A DNA stretch of 42,497 nucleotides from positions 3,904 to 46,400 of the forward strand of contig JAKADZ010000009.1 of assembly GCA_021818475.1 (NCBI GenBank). Reading direction: 5' to 3'. The DNA is from Nanobdellota archaeon. Lineage in GTDB: Archaea; Nanobdellota; Nanobdellia; Pacearchaeales; GW2011-AR1. The notes below the pieces were generated by a model that saw nothing but the letters and a program-made list of their open reading frames with translations, did not search any database and was not told the origin of the DNA. Both the position numbers and the translations under genes were made by a program. Positions 16,401-22,818 of this stretch are shown one piece after another (position 1 is the stretch's first letter; every line of letters begins with the position of its first letter).

Positions 16401-16923
16401 TTCCATATGCATTTTTTACATTATACTTTATTCTTGCAGTTAAATTTCCATAGACATAATCGGGCATTGCAGATTCATTTGGCTGTTTTTTCAGATTAAT
16501 GACTGCATATCCAATGTTATTCAAAACAGGGCTGTTAAGATTTCCCTGAACTCCAAGGGCAGCTTGTGCGGGATAAAATCCAACACCTGATACTTCGGGG
16601 GAATATTTTCCTGAAAAAGAAAGCGAATCAATTGACTGAACATCGATAAGAGGATTTATCTGAGTTGCTCCCAGTTGACAATACACAGGGACGTCATTTT
16701 GTTCAAGCAAGTCGCTTCTCACGACGGCAGGAGTGCATCCAAATGGAGCAATCTGAATTAAAAAATCCTGACCCTGCTGGCATGAAGAGCTGCTGAATGG
16801 CTGAGTAACAAAAGTGCTGAACAAATTTGTCTGAGGAGTTGAACTTAAGTAAGCAAAAGAAAAATTTGACAATAACAAAATTGTCGAAAATAAAATTGTA
16901 AAATTTAAAAGTTTTTTAATCAT
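10402..16923 (-). CDS. Giant secreted protein with tandem NlpC/P60-like domains
   Basis: 2173 aa. The N-terminus MIKKLLNFTILFSTILLLSN plus FSFA is a Sec signal peptide. Most of the chain (30-1190) is beta-rich Ser/Thr/Asn-rich sequence with no family I can name. Residues about 1190-1315 are cysteine-rich (CDPVICPSSRCDLGG, VCDEIYSVYLCDFFYQQ). Near the C-terminus are two regions with the layout of NlpC/P60 cysteine peptidases. The first has YSNCWEAAYQVYKNAGV (Cys1748) and GHNAVFISW (His1846). The second (about 1940-2040) has NYSTLAFVGKVLTGAGI and VKPGDVVIIGHG but lacks the Cys and His, so it is probably inactive. No C-terminal membrane anchor is evident. It overlaps the upstream 629-aa gene by 4 nt (ATGA), so translation is coupled. 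It is likely an exported or envelope protein acting with that partner; the role is unknown. Confidence 0.8.
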   Translation of the reverse strand: MIKKLLNFTILFSTILLLSNFSFAYLSSTPQTNLFSTFVTQPFSSSSCQQGQDFLIQIAPFGCTPAVVRSDLLEQNDVPVYCQLGATQINPLIDVQSIDSLSFSGKYSPEVSGVGFYPAQAALGVQGNLNSPVLNNIGYAVINLKKQPNESAMPDYVYGNLTARIKYNVKNAYGIGNALFYLPELSSSDWNDKKSQYSFWSGKGYLKADSISSTSADISVYTDSGLDTTVTLKAGQTSNNIYIPGFECQAGFKLQLQSMENPDTAAQLRVNADNVEASQGETFLDNKCSVQSLNSNGLVQQATVRCQEDSGINAYSLSVSPKIILNIDGENREVGAGDKLFDYTDPITSVSRSVYLGYLGTNGNLQNKNNLVVYFVSFPSPHADKLTNDELASTASLFLDFKNAGIKPAGVIDQVSDSLKGFFGLTNSLSRAIISGEVIYPLNYGENPSDVFGKSVSIIDFAGAQDQELTGAVKEDYDNAVSDYESVIKSFSSEPYPTGTTYGEEALYSEIQLASDANQKKTAAGLCDEFTKDYPSSTKNLDDYCSGYKLSNSDTNSVSVTINKQVYKISLDGISEPSFADYGATVIVSIPGVGSVPYDLTKDETVYLTDGTQPSSAKDYIKLISLDNNSAQVMVSTSSKTSTIKLAKDVAVSFDSTHSITLQKINLKKSAKVSLISNINNAGTSANFSFKIGIEKRAVDLAPDQIKSLINTLNGSIDQWSKISGTLGNVTQGLKTACLATGTGLIIKNFLLNTGGAGIARQSVMGGINGWTEKCTSMVSEGKYSSLDNCFLQNANQIDSDTQKLTDIISQQNSEIQSLQSGAITKQFMGESVVDTNAFMQQYAPQVSSYLQTSDGFASALTDPSGKGQAINKNEILTDISGGYADKIYSTDQLKEIELYSKVLDDPSSSDELKNIAKSTIYSDLTAIKNNAGNFAAASTLASSVGVSASQIGFLEVGKNVKSVPYEGLTLAQTGKSITGIDPNTPVYLAQTSDGNTYLYILDNSAGTSKLPIKRIDNLLQIYDFNSMNLVTNPSPDLTNLYFQTYNSATYKNQYKNPTLSYFETAPYQGLPAIVPFDLTNGWYAAIKQTLPVGANIQSYDASSRVSSFYLCNVGPNGIEEFNTVGDDTCEMINTGTGQPYNQFPGLSESDATSLVNKAVQAIEQASKLYKSGLSGKVTILGQTVDVGSPALNLPQLQCQDFMSPKDCLVLFNVCDPVICPSSRCDLGGAYPVKDVIQSGVIGSIALCLPNAREGIVMPVCLTGVKAGIDGFLSVQKSFRDCLQESLDTGKTVGVCDEIYSVYLCDFFYQQALPLTSIAIPKIVETLFGQNVRGGGEYLGIANALSVAQNSVSYFTNYYGTSAVDSFKARVSEIGTDICKSSISAVLPTGADLVNTLTKPDSPVQFTGRFDETQLTTVTVPPTSDYKVFYHIYAGEDSGAYYQVYLKGSSGSSYYQDTSQNLVIASGYVAVSDYASDTVDKIAPSGYKQLCINVNGQEECGFQEVSTSFALNYIKDNYLSSQANQTQITTESECVSGTPSIYSATSLNAQSAASSLINPAIYNQGIVRICATANPGQGTDPYAGTQNSRWVEVGYCDNPQIKCWIDTQSVENVIKTTTIQNATLDSLSQNYGEILANQNGYMTDDQFSSALQQINDEQNASDKITLVNQIIGKVFLDTQKVQLYYIRGNAYADIARIIFPQQPISVSATTPASSPQEIPTMTELQQNVLTSAKDMVGTSASRTVYSNCWEAAYQVYKNAGVGAAMVYSDLAGKRYTITNQRTSNQAQTITVGVPVDKNGYFSSDGQINFIVYSSKLNSFNTNSDQKLSMILPGYIISYAWNGQEGHNAVFISWKDQANHIANLFDWNGGNAANPLFEYYTEDLSDDVHPVYVIWKPYVQSQVDVSNTGVSSGDLNQTPPIQSTTTTSSVATANTASVGDRIFQNAMDIANSPDSKNYSTLAFVGKVLTGAGISGISSGVAGSNMPSSLTDLISGINSSSSFSEIVDTTNVKPGDVVIIGHGCTLTNSIGIVGSVDNLNMFVYTNTGNGIALETLPDSLAISADDYPSKIYRYTADLSAGDISAIKTRTKWTLFNAINYITNNNLTGIYEANQQFVDQLIFDGLLTESECNTVRRTPSGVQGVYTAIDMTWLKNLLLSKCVSDSACKQQMISSA

Positions 16924-18809
16924 TGCAGGTTAATCTCCAAAGATTTAGAATCAAATATTGCATAATTATCCTGAAGCTGTTCCATTGTGGTTGGAGTTGC
17001 AAACCCATCAGCATTTATTTCAAGATTATGCGCGTTTTTCAAATCAGCGTCGGAAACAGAGTAATTCTCTTTTCCGCCTCCTGCAAGAACATTAGAAATT
17101 ATTTGAGGAGGAATGTTTACAGTAAAGCATTTACTTTCAGTTAGTCCAAATATTCCGCCAATTCCGGAGGCAGGAACCTGGGTGCATTGCTGAGTTGTTG
17201 TCTGACTAAGCTGTATTGTTGAATTTTTGTAAATATAAACTGAAACAGTATATTCTCCCTCGCCAAGCTGAACCTGAGTTTGTTCAGGATAGGAAATTGT
17301 TTGAGAATTTTCAGGGGAAGTAAAATAAATTATAGCGTCACCGTTGTAATCCGCCCCGTTTACCTTGAGATTAATTCCCAGATTATAAAGTTTATTTAAA
17401 ATCAAATTCACATTTCCTTCCTGAGTTGTCGAATATTGCATTCTTGAATCTTCATATCCCTGTGCTTTTGCTATGACAAAACCATTCACGCACTGGGGAA
17501 ATTGAGTTGTCAATACCCCTGAAGAAGTATTGCCCATATCACACGATTCCCCAAAACATTCATAAGAGATTTGTGAATCAACAGGATTCAGATTTGAGTC
17601 ATATGTGCTGACAGTTGTCTGAGTATTTCTGTAAGGGCATAAATCAAAGGTTACTGTGTTTGCAGTTGAATTTAAAGGAACTCGCGGTTCATTACCTTCT
17701 ATAACTACTGCGACAGGGAATTGGAAAGTCTCATCGCCATTATAAACCTGAACCAAAACAGGGTATTTGATATTATAAACAAAATGATAAGGAACATAAC
17801 AAAATCCAAGAATTCCTAATCCCTGCTGATTCCCTACCGGGTCTGCAATCATTATCGGACTGTCTGCAGGCAGGACTTCGTAACTGTTTGACCAGTTCTG
17901 TGAATTTATGAATCTTACTCCGTCAGAAATTCCTGCATCAACAAAGAAATATTTTCCCTTGGTGGTCGAAGGATTTTGCGAACTTAATGCAAGAGTATTT
18001 GTCTCAATTGCCTCTTTTAAGTTTTCAAAAATATCGTCGGCATTCCATATTTTTGGACTGCATGTCAGATCAACTCCGTCAACAGGAGCATAAAGCCTCA
18101 TCACGTCAATTCCGTAATTTTCCAGAAAAGATTCACTTTTTTCCTTATCATAAACTTTCAGGGCAGAATTGTAAAGTTCTCCAAGATTAGATTTAACAGC
18201 AACCTGATGATTTTGTATTACAGAGGTATCATTGCCGTAACTTATTTTCAGATTCATATTCAGCGAAACATCAACCTCATTATTTTTGATGCTGACTGTC
18301 GCACTCGGAGTTCCCTGATTTATGTCAAAACCACTCTGGTAATAACTGTCAAAATTGCAGTTTCTTATTCCATCATCGATAAAACCTGCCAGACTCGTCT
18401 CCATATCTCCCTGGGAAGGAATTTGTTCAGTAGGAATATTATTTCCTGAAACATAATACCAGTAGGGAATAGGATTTCCTAAAAACATTAATTGAGATGA
18501 AAACGGGCTGTAAGAATTACCGGGTTTAAATTGAGGGAGCTGAATATATCCCGCCTGGCTTTCCAATAAGCTTATTCCTGTCTTTGCCCTATCTTCCAGA
18601 CAGGACAAAAAATTATTATATACGGGCTGAATATTCGCAGGTATGCTTACTCCGACGAGATTTTGTCGGATTACAAGATAAACCACAACAGCAGCAACGA
18701 TAATTATTCCGATTATTATAAAAATAGTTACCTGCCCCTTGCGGCTTGAAGGAATACCGGAAGAAAATTTCTTGCTTTCCCCTCTGTTATCTTTTTTTAA
18801 AAAAAACAT
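16920..18809 (-). CDS. Membrane-anchored surface protein, partner of the giant protein
   Basis: 629 aa. A basic N-terminus ends in SSRKGQVTIF followed by a hydrophobic segment (about 27-47, IIIGIIIVAAVVVYLVI). This is the K/R-G-Q-V-T-x-F start common in DPANN envelope proteins and similar to archaeal type IV pilin (class III) signals. The extracellular part (50-629) is beta-rich with about ten cysteines (for example YECFGESCDMG and CTQVPASGIGG), and N-glycosylation sequons. No named domain is recognised. The start at 18809 has a GAGGGTGA ribosome-binding site just upstream and a TATA box at 18848-18863. It is the first gene of a two-gene operon with the 2173-aa protein. Confidence 0.75.
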   Translation of the reverse strand: MFFLKKDNRGESKKFSSGIPSSRKGQVTIFIIIGIIIVAAVVVYLVIRQNLVGVSIPANIQPVYNNFLSCLEDRAKTGISLLESQAGYIQLPQFKPGNSYSPFSSQLMFLGNPIPYWYYVSGNNIPTEQIPSQGDMETSLAGFIDDGIRNCNFDSYYQSGFDINQGTPSATVSIKNNEVDVSLNMNLKISYGNDTSVIQNHQVAVKSNLGELYNSALKVYDKEKSESFLENYGIDVMRLYAPVDGVDLTCSPKIWNADDIFENLKEAIETNTLALSSQNPSTTKGKYFFVDAGISDGVRFINSQNWSNSYEVLPADSPIMIADPVGNQQGLGILGFCYVPYHFVYNIKYPVLVQVYNGDETFQFPVAVVIEGNEPRVPLNSTANTVTFDLCPYRNTQTTVSTYDSNLNPVDSQISYECFGESCDMGNTSSGVLTTQFPQCVNGFVIAKAQGYEDSRMQYSTTQEGNVNLILNKLYNLGINLKVNGADYNGDAIIYFTSPENSQTISYPEQTQVQLGEGEYTVSVYIYKNSTIQLSQTTTQQCTQVPASGIGGIFGLTESKCFTVNIPPQIISNVLAGGGKENYSVSDADLKNAHNLEINADGFATPTTMEQLQDNYAIFDSKSLEINLQ

Positions 18810-18812
18810 AAT

Positions 18813-18863
18813 TCACCCTCTTTATTATACATTCAGAAAGAATGAAAATTATATATATAAACT
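18813..18863 (-). promoter_or_regulatory. Promoter and Shine-Dalgarno of the surface-protein operon
   Basis: Read on the minus strand: TATA box GTTTATATATATAATT (18848-18863), then GAGGGTGA (18813-18820) three bases before the ATG at 18809. The Shine-Dalgarno contrasts with the leaderless genes elsewhere in the window. Confidence 0.65.
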
Positions 18864-18876
18864 TTATTGGAATTTA

Positions 18877-19071
18877 TTATCTCTGTGGTGTTCTTCTCAT
18901 AGAAATCATCAGGCCCTGAATAAATAATAATACTGCACCGCCGATGAAAATCCATCCTTTAATCGGATCCAAAAATTGAAGATTGACAAAATTTGGAGTA
19001 AATCCTTCATTCAGGAAATATATTCCGATAATTATATCTACAAAAAAAAGAATACCATTAAATTTCACCAT
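18877..19071 (-). CDS. Small two-helix membrane protein
   Basis: 64 aa with two hydrophobic segments, residues 5-22 (NGILFFVDIIIGIYFL) and 38-57 (GWIFIGGAVLLFIQGLMISM), and a basic tail RRTPQR. No family recognised. TTTTTAAAC at about 19092-19100 may be its TATA box. It stands just upstream of, and on the same strand as, the surface-protein operon, so a link to the envelope is possible. Confidence 0.6.
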   Translation of the reverse strand: MVKFNGILFFVDIIIGIYFLNEGFTPNFVNLQFLDPIKGWIFIGGAVLLFIQGLMISMRRTPQR

Positions 19072-19149
19072 GATAAAAATTAGGAAATAAACTTTTTAAA
19101 CATTCTTATGATAATAAATTTGATAATTTATAGTAAAGGATAAATTTCG

Positions 19150-19200
19150 CAAATACTAATTTTTCCTCTCATGCAGGAAGGCGAATGAATTAGCGAAATT
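19150..19200. repeat. Weak dispersed-repeat remnant before tRNA-Val
   Basis: ATGCAGGAAGGCGAATGAATTAGCGAAATTTT shares GAATGAATTAGC with 19410-19422 and with the GGCGGGAATTAGTAAAC module inside bud32. Short and degenerate. Confidence 0.4.
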
Positions 19201-19219
19201 TTGACAAAAAAATATTCAA

Positions 19220-19291
19220 GGCCCTGTAGTCCAATGGCTAAGACGCATCTTTGACGTGGATGAGACCGGAGTTCGATTCTTCGCAGGGCCA
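19220..19291 (+). tRNA. tRNA-Val(GAC), no intron
   Basis: Acceptor GGCCCTG/CAGGGCC with A73; D stem GTC/GAC; anticodon arm CATCT-TTGACGT-GGATG; T arm CGGAG-TTCGATT-CTTCG. 72 nt. The upstream TATA box is not clear. Confidence 0.93.
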
Positions 19292-19369
19292 TTTATTGAA
19301 CTGAAGGTTCAATTAAATTTCTAAGAAATCTTAACAAAGAATAATTTAGTTGATGGAGAGAATTCGATT

Positions 19370-19445
19370 CCGGGAGTTTGAGAATACAAATTTTTCCAAT
19401 TAATGGCGGATGGGCAGGAATGAATTAGCAAACCGGTGAAAAAGC
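19370..19445. repeat. Dispersed-repeat fragment upstream of L44e
   Basis: GGGAGTTTGAG, GGCGGATGGGCAGGAATG and TTAGCAAACCGGTGAA align with GCGGGAATTAGTAAACGTCGGTGAACC inside bud32 (31115-31140). ATTTTATAAAC at about 19457-19467 is the probable TATA box of L44e. Confidence 0.55.
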
Positions 19446-19487
19446 CCAATTGCTAAATTTTATAAACCCATTTTTCCCCTGATATTT

Positions 19488-19799
19488 ATGAAAATTCCTA
19501 AAACAACAAAAAGGTATTGCCCTTATTGTAAGCAAAAAACAGATCAAAAAATAAAGATAGTAGGAACAGGGGCAAAGAGAGGAACTTTAACTAGAGGAAG
19601 TATTAATCGTGCAAAATTAAGAGGGCTTGGAAGAGGAATAGGAAACAAAGGAAAATGGGGTTCAAAACCAGCAGTTTCAAAGTTCAAAAGAAAAACTAAA
19701 ACTAACAAAAAAACAAATTTTATGTATACTTGCACAGTTTGCGGAAAATCTAAATACCAGAAAAAAGGACATAGAACTGGAAAGGTAATTCAAGAATAA
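19488..19799 (+). CDS. rpl44e: 50S ribosomal protein L44e
   Basis: 103 aa, zinc-ribbon ribosomal protein of archaea and eukaryotes. Zinc ligands are Cys11/Cys14 (YCPYCKQ) and Cys82/Cys85 (YTCTVCGKS). The basic middle (RGLGRGIGNKGKWGSKPAVSK) resembles the family's GxxGGKxxPVxxK region. It is followed after one base by S3Ae, so the two form an operon. Confidence 0.93.
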   Translation: MKIPKTTKRYCPYCKQKTDQKIKIVGTGAKRGTLTRGSINRAKLRGLGRGIGNKGKWGSKPAVSKFKRKTKTNKKTNFMYTCTVCGKSKYQKKGHRTGKVIQE

Positions 19800-19800
19800 A

Positions 19801-20334
19801 ATGGCAATCGAAAAAAGAAAAAAGAAATTTTTTGACGTTGAAATTCCTTTGATAGGAAAAGAAACACAGATGCAGGCTTATGAAATGCCGGAGTTAGATG
19901 GAAGATTTTTGAAATTTGACTTGACAAGAATTCTCAGAGGAAAAAGCGTTATGCTTACATTAAAAGTAAAAGTCGAGGGAGACAAAGCAACAACTTCTCC
20001 AAAAAAAATTGAAGTTCTTCCTTATTTCATAAGAAGAATGGTGAGAAAAGGAACAAATTATGTTGAAGATTCTTTCGCTGCAGAATGCAAGGATGCTAAT
20101 CTTAAAATAAAACCTTTCCTTGTAACAAGAAGAAAAGTTTCAAGAGCAATAAGGAAACAATTAAGAAACAAGGCAAGAGAAGAATTGATAAATTATGTCA
20201 AGGAAAAGAATTCAGAAAATTTATTCGACGATGTTCTTAAAAACCAGGTTCAGAAAATTGTAAGTTCAAAACTGAAAAAGATTTATCCCTTGGCTTTGTG
20301 TGAAATAAGAATTCTCGAAGCAAAAGAAAAATAA
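19801..20334 (+). CDS. rps3ae: 30S ribosomal protein S3Ae (eS1)
   Basis: 177 aa. The N-terminus KKKFFDVEIPLIGKETQ, the middle GRFLKFDLTRILRGKSV and FIRRMVRKGTNYVEDSF are diagnostic of the S3Ae/eS1 family (the RRMVRxGTxYVxD run is the best). Slightly shorter than typical archaeal members at the N-terminus, where a long basic extension is missing. Operon with L44e (1 nt gap) and the hydrolase behind it (12 nt gap). Confidence 0.94.
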   Translation: MAIEKRKKKFFDVEIPLIGKETQMQAYEMPELDGRFLKFDLTRILRGKSVMLTLKVKVEGDKATTSPKKIEVLPYFIRRMVRKGTNYVEDSFAAECKDANLKIKPFLVTRRKVSRAIRKQLRNKAREELINYVKEKNSENLFDDVLKNQVQKIVSSKLKKIYPLALCEIRILEAKEK

Positions 20335-20346
20335 TTCTGAAGAATA

Positions 20347-20943
20347 ATGGAAAATATTGTGCAATTAGATCAGAAAGAATTTCTTGAAAGGTATGAAAAA
20401 AATGTTAATTGCCGGTTAAAAAATGAAACCGGACTTGCAGGATTAATAATTGACATGCAGGAAAAATTTCTTAGCGAGATTGATGAAACTGGAAAATGGA
20501 ATATGATTGATGCTCAAAAAAAGATTATCACAAGATTATCTGAAAAAAATGCACCAATTATAATTTTAGAATATCGGGGATATGGAGGAACAATTGAAGA
20601 ATTAATTCAGGAGATAGACTTTGCATCAAACGGAATTTCATTGATAAAGGGAGACAATGACGGATTCAGAGGGACAAAATTACATTCGATATTGAAAAGA
20701 AATCATTCTCATCATCTCATATTAATGGGAGTAAATGCAACTTTTTGTGTTAAAGAAACTGCAATTGGTGCTTTGATAAGAAAATACCAGATTTATACTG
20801 CAAGGGAATTGATTGCGGGAAAGAAGAAATATGATGGAATAAAGATGAATCAAAAAATAAGACGTTGGTATTCTGACAAAGGAGAATTTTTTCCTAGAGA
20901 AGAGCAACTTTGGAAGTTTATTGAAAAAGAGATAATAAAATAA
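20347..20943 (+). CDS. Isochorismatase/nicotinamidase-family hydrolase
   Basis: 198 aa cysteine hydrolase. Catalytic residues of the family are in place: Asp36 (LIIDMQEKF), Lys101 (LIKGDNDGF) and Cys134 (GVNATFCVKETA). The metal-binding triad typical of true nicotinamidases (D-x-H) is not obvious, so the substrate cannot be named. The family includes nicotinamidase, isochorismatase and carbamoylase-type enzymes. Last gene of the L44e-S3Ae unit, and followed by a hairpin terminator candidate. Confidence 0.8.
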   Translation: MENIVQLDQKEFLERYEKNVNCRLKNETGLAGLIIDMQEKFLSEIDETGKWNMIDAQKKIITRLSEKNAPIIILEYRGYGGTIEELIQEIDFASNGISLIKGDNDGFRGTKLHSILKRNHSHHLILMGVNATFCVKETAIGALIRKYQIYTARELIAGKKKYDGIKMNQKIRRWYSDKGEFFPREEQLWKFIEKEIIK

Positions 20944-20948
20944 GCCTG

Positions 20949-21000
20949 ACGGAAAATTTCTATAAAATTTTCCTTGCCGTCTTTTTTGCGAAGCAAAAAA
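20949..21000. terminator. Bidirectional hairpin terminator candidate
   Basis: GGAAAATTT(4)AAAATTTTCC with flanking GACGG/CCGTC is followed by CTTTTTT. A second perfect hairpin TTTTTTGC-GAA-GCAAAAAA (20982-21000) ends at the 3' end of the convergent tRNA-Thr. Placed between convergent transcripts, it fits as a terminator for both. Confidence 0.6.
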
Positions 21001-21072
21001 GCCTGCAGAGGGATTTGCACCCCCGACCCCCAGTTTACAAGACTGGTGCTCTGCTAACTGAGCTACGCAGGC
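21000..21072 (-). tRNA. tRNA-Thr(TGT), no intron
   Basis: Acceptor GCCTGCG/TGCAGGC with U73; D arm GCTC-AGTTAGCA-GAGC; anticodon arm CCAGT-CTTGTAA-ACTGG; T arm GGGGG-TGCAAAT-CCCTC. 73 nt. Two universal bases are altered: G18 is A and U55 is G. TTTTAAACC about 35 nt upstream is a possible TATA box. Confidence 0.93.
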
Positions 21073-21165
21073 AAATGATATAATTAATTAGAGAAAAAAT
21101 GGGTTTAAAAGATTTCTTATAACCAATTTCAAAAAAAATTTAAACTAAGAATACTTTTTTTAAAG

Positions 21166-21423
21166 ATGTGGCAGGATATTGCAATAGCAACAATTTCAAT
21201 CCTTTTTAATATAGCTCTGATTCCTCAGATAATTCATGGATTCAAAACAAAAAGGAAAAATATAGCTCATTCAACTGCAGTCGTAACAGTAATCGGAATT
21301 TTCATTAACTGCTTCATTTATTTTACTCTCGGGTTATATTTCACGGTGATAACGGGGTTAATTGGGGGAATTCTCTGGGCAATTTTGCTTATACAATCTT
21401 ACAAATATAAAAAATCTGGTTAG
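21166..21423 (+). CDS. SemiSWEET/PQ-loop family membrane protein
   Basis: 85 aa, three membrane helices (about 4-22, 40-58, 62-80). The PQ motif is at Pro20-Gln21 (FNIALIPQIIHGFKTK), followed by a basic loop and S-T-A in helix 2, as in half-SWEET transporters that dimerise to move small sugars. Substrate unknown. AATTTAAAC about 28 nt upstream is a TATA box candidate. Confidence 0.8.
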   Translation: MWQDIAIATISILFNIALIPQIIHGFKTKRKNIAHSTAVVTVIGIFINCFIYFTLGLYFTVITGLIGGILWAILLIQSYKYKKSG

Positions 21424-21435
21424 TAAGGGATTTTT

Positions 21436-21756
21436 TCACAAAAATTTTACAGCAGTTCCGTAAGCCAATAATTCTGATGAACCTGCCATGATAGATGAAG
21501 TCCCAAATCTCATTGCAATGATTCCGTCAGCATTTAATTTTTTAGCTTCTTCAATCATTCGGTTATAAGCTTCATCGCGTGAGTGAGAAATTAAATCAGT
21601 AAAAGTTTTTATCTCGCCTCCGACAATCATTTTAAAACTTGCCATAATATCTCTTCCGATATGTCTGCTTCTTACAGTATTTCCCCTAACAATTCCAAGA
21701 ACTTTCAGTTTCTTTCCGGGAATGTCATTTCCAGTCGTAACAATCATTTCGGACAT
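21436..21756 (-). CDS. UPF0145 (YbjQ-like) protein
   Basis: 106 aa. The family pattern is clear: VTTGNDIPGKKLKVLGIVRG near the N-terminus, ISHSRDEAYNRMIEEAKKLNADGIIAMRF in the middle, and AYGTAVKF at the end. Homologues form pentamers; the function is not established. Starts 30 nt behind the Gins51 gene on the same strand, probably one operon. Confidence 0.9.
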   Translation of the reverse strand: MSEMIVTTGNDIPGKKLKVLGIVRGNTVRSRHIGRDIMASFKMIVGGEIKTFTDLISHSRDEAYNRMIEEAKKLNADGIIAMRFGTSSIMAGSSELLAYGTAVKFL

Positions 21757-21786
21757 AATAAAAAAAAGAAAAATAAGTTAATAAAA

Positions 21787-22341
21787 TTATTCCCCTTCCG
21801 CCAACTCGCATTTCCCAGAATCAACAAGTATTTTTACAATTTCTCGGGGGAGATTTGCAATCTGCCCTTTTTCATAAGGCCCCATTTTTTCTCCGTCAAG
21901 TCCGATAAATTCATCAGTAGATTCCTTAAAAACAATCAATTCATTTTTTTGTTCATCGGGAGTTCCGTTAAGCATTTCATTAAGCATTTTTTCAGAAACA
22001 TCAATCGATTTCATCATATCTTCAAATAAAATTTTTTCAAACTGAAGCATGTTCTCAAAATCTTGCTTGGAAATTCCTGTTTCAGAAGCGACCAAAACCA
22101 GATTTAGAATTTTCTTTTTTCTCCTAAGCATAAGCTCCTTGAAAAGGGTAATTGCATTCTCAAGTTGTTTTTTTGTCTTGACAATCACGTCTGAAAAAAC
22201 ATCGTCATCTTTTGAAGCAATTTCTCTTTTTTCTTTCAGGTAAGAGGCAACTTCACTGACAAAATTCTTAGGCAATTGCTGAAGCTGTTCAGAATATCTC
22301 TCCTTTCGCGACGCTTCATAGATATCATTGTAAGTAATCAT
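21787..22341 (-). CDS. GINS complex subunit Gins51
   Basis: 184 aa replication factor of the CMG helicase. N-terminal MITYNDIYEASRKERYSEQLQQLPKNF is typical of archaeal GINS. The helical A domain comes first (1-125) and the small beta-rich B domain last (VVFKESTDEFI-like strand from about 137, then GPYEKGQIANLPREIVKILVDSGKCEL). The A-then-B order marks Gins51/Sld5-Psf1 type rather than Gins23. A small acidic loop (SKDDDVF) is normal. Confidence 0.85.
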   Translation of the reverse strand: MITYNDIYEASRKERYSEQLQQLPKNFVSEVASYLKEKREIASKDDDVFSDVIVKTKKQLENAITLFKELMLRRKKKILNLVLVASETGISKQDFENMLQFEKILFEDMMKSIDVSEKMLNEMLNGTPDEQKNELIVFKESTDEFIGLDGEKMGPYEKGQIANLPREIVKILVDSGKCELAEGE

Positions 22342-22394
22342 TTTGATTGCAAAGAAAAATGATTTAAATTAATTATTGAAATATTCTTTTGTAA

Positions 22395-22540
22395 GATTTC
22401 GCGAATAGAAATTTTTTCCCTCCTGGGTAGGCGAGAGTTTTCACGAGTAGAAAAAATTTCCCCTGGGGGCGGGAGGGAGGGAATAACGAGTGAAAGCTCG
22501 AGTTGGGCGGGAATAAATGAGCGAAATCGTGAACCAAAGG
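22395..22540. repeat. Dispersed GC-rich repeat copy
   Basis: GATTTCGCGAATAG, GGCGAGAGTTTTCACGAGTAG, GGGCGGGAGGGAGGGAATAACGAGTG, AAAGCTCGAGTTGGGCGGGAATAA and GAGCGAAATCGTGAACCAA occur in the same order as the pieces inside the gene at 938-2020. With the copy at 22690 it fills the gene-free 22342-22818. Confidence 0.8.
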
Positions 22541-22689
22541 TATAAGTTATCATACAAAAAATATGAACAGATGATTTTTAACGATTTCCGTATGGGAAAA
22601 CATCATTCTATAATGCAATATCTTTTGGGAATTGAATATTACTTATTTTTCAAGGTAGGTTTTAACAGCGTAAATTTTTCTCTCTAACA

Positions 22690-22812
22690 AATTTCCGAAC
22701 GAAGCCGAGCGATTTCGCGAATGCAAAAAATATTTCTGGCAATGAGCGAGGTCGCGAGTATCGACGAATGTCTGACGTGGAGTAATCAATTCAAAAATTT
22801 CAAAGAAATTTT
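22690..22812. repeat. Dispersed repeat copy next to apgM
   Basis: GAGCGATTTCGCGAATGC (22707-22724), GGCAATGAGCGAGGTCGCGAG, ATCGACGAATGTCTGACG and the hairpin AAAAATTTCAAAGAAATTTTT. The last two also occur in 3130-3160 and 2941-2961. Confidence 0.75.
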
Positions 22813-22818
22813 TGCAAT

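Noticed and set aside
22338-22553. 71-codon open frame on the minus strand
   Set aside because: Consists of repeat DNA and has no likely start signal.
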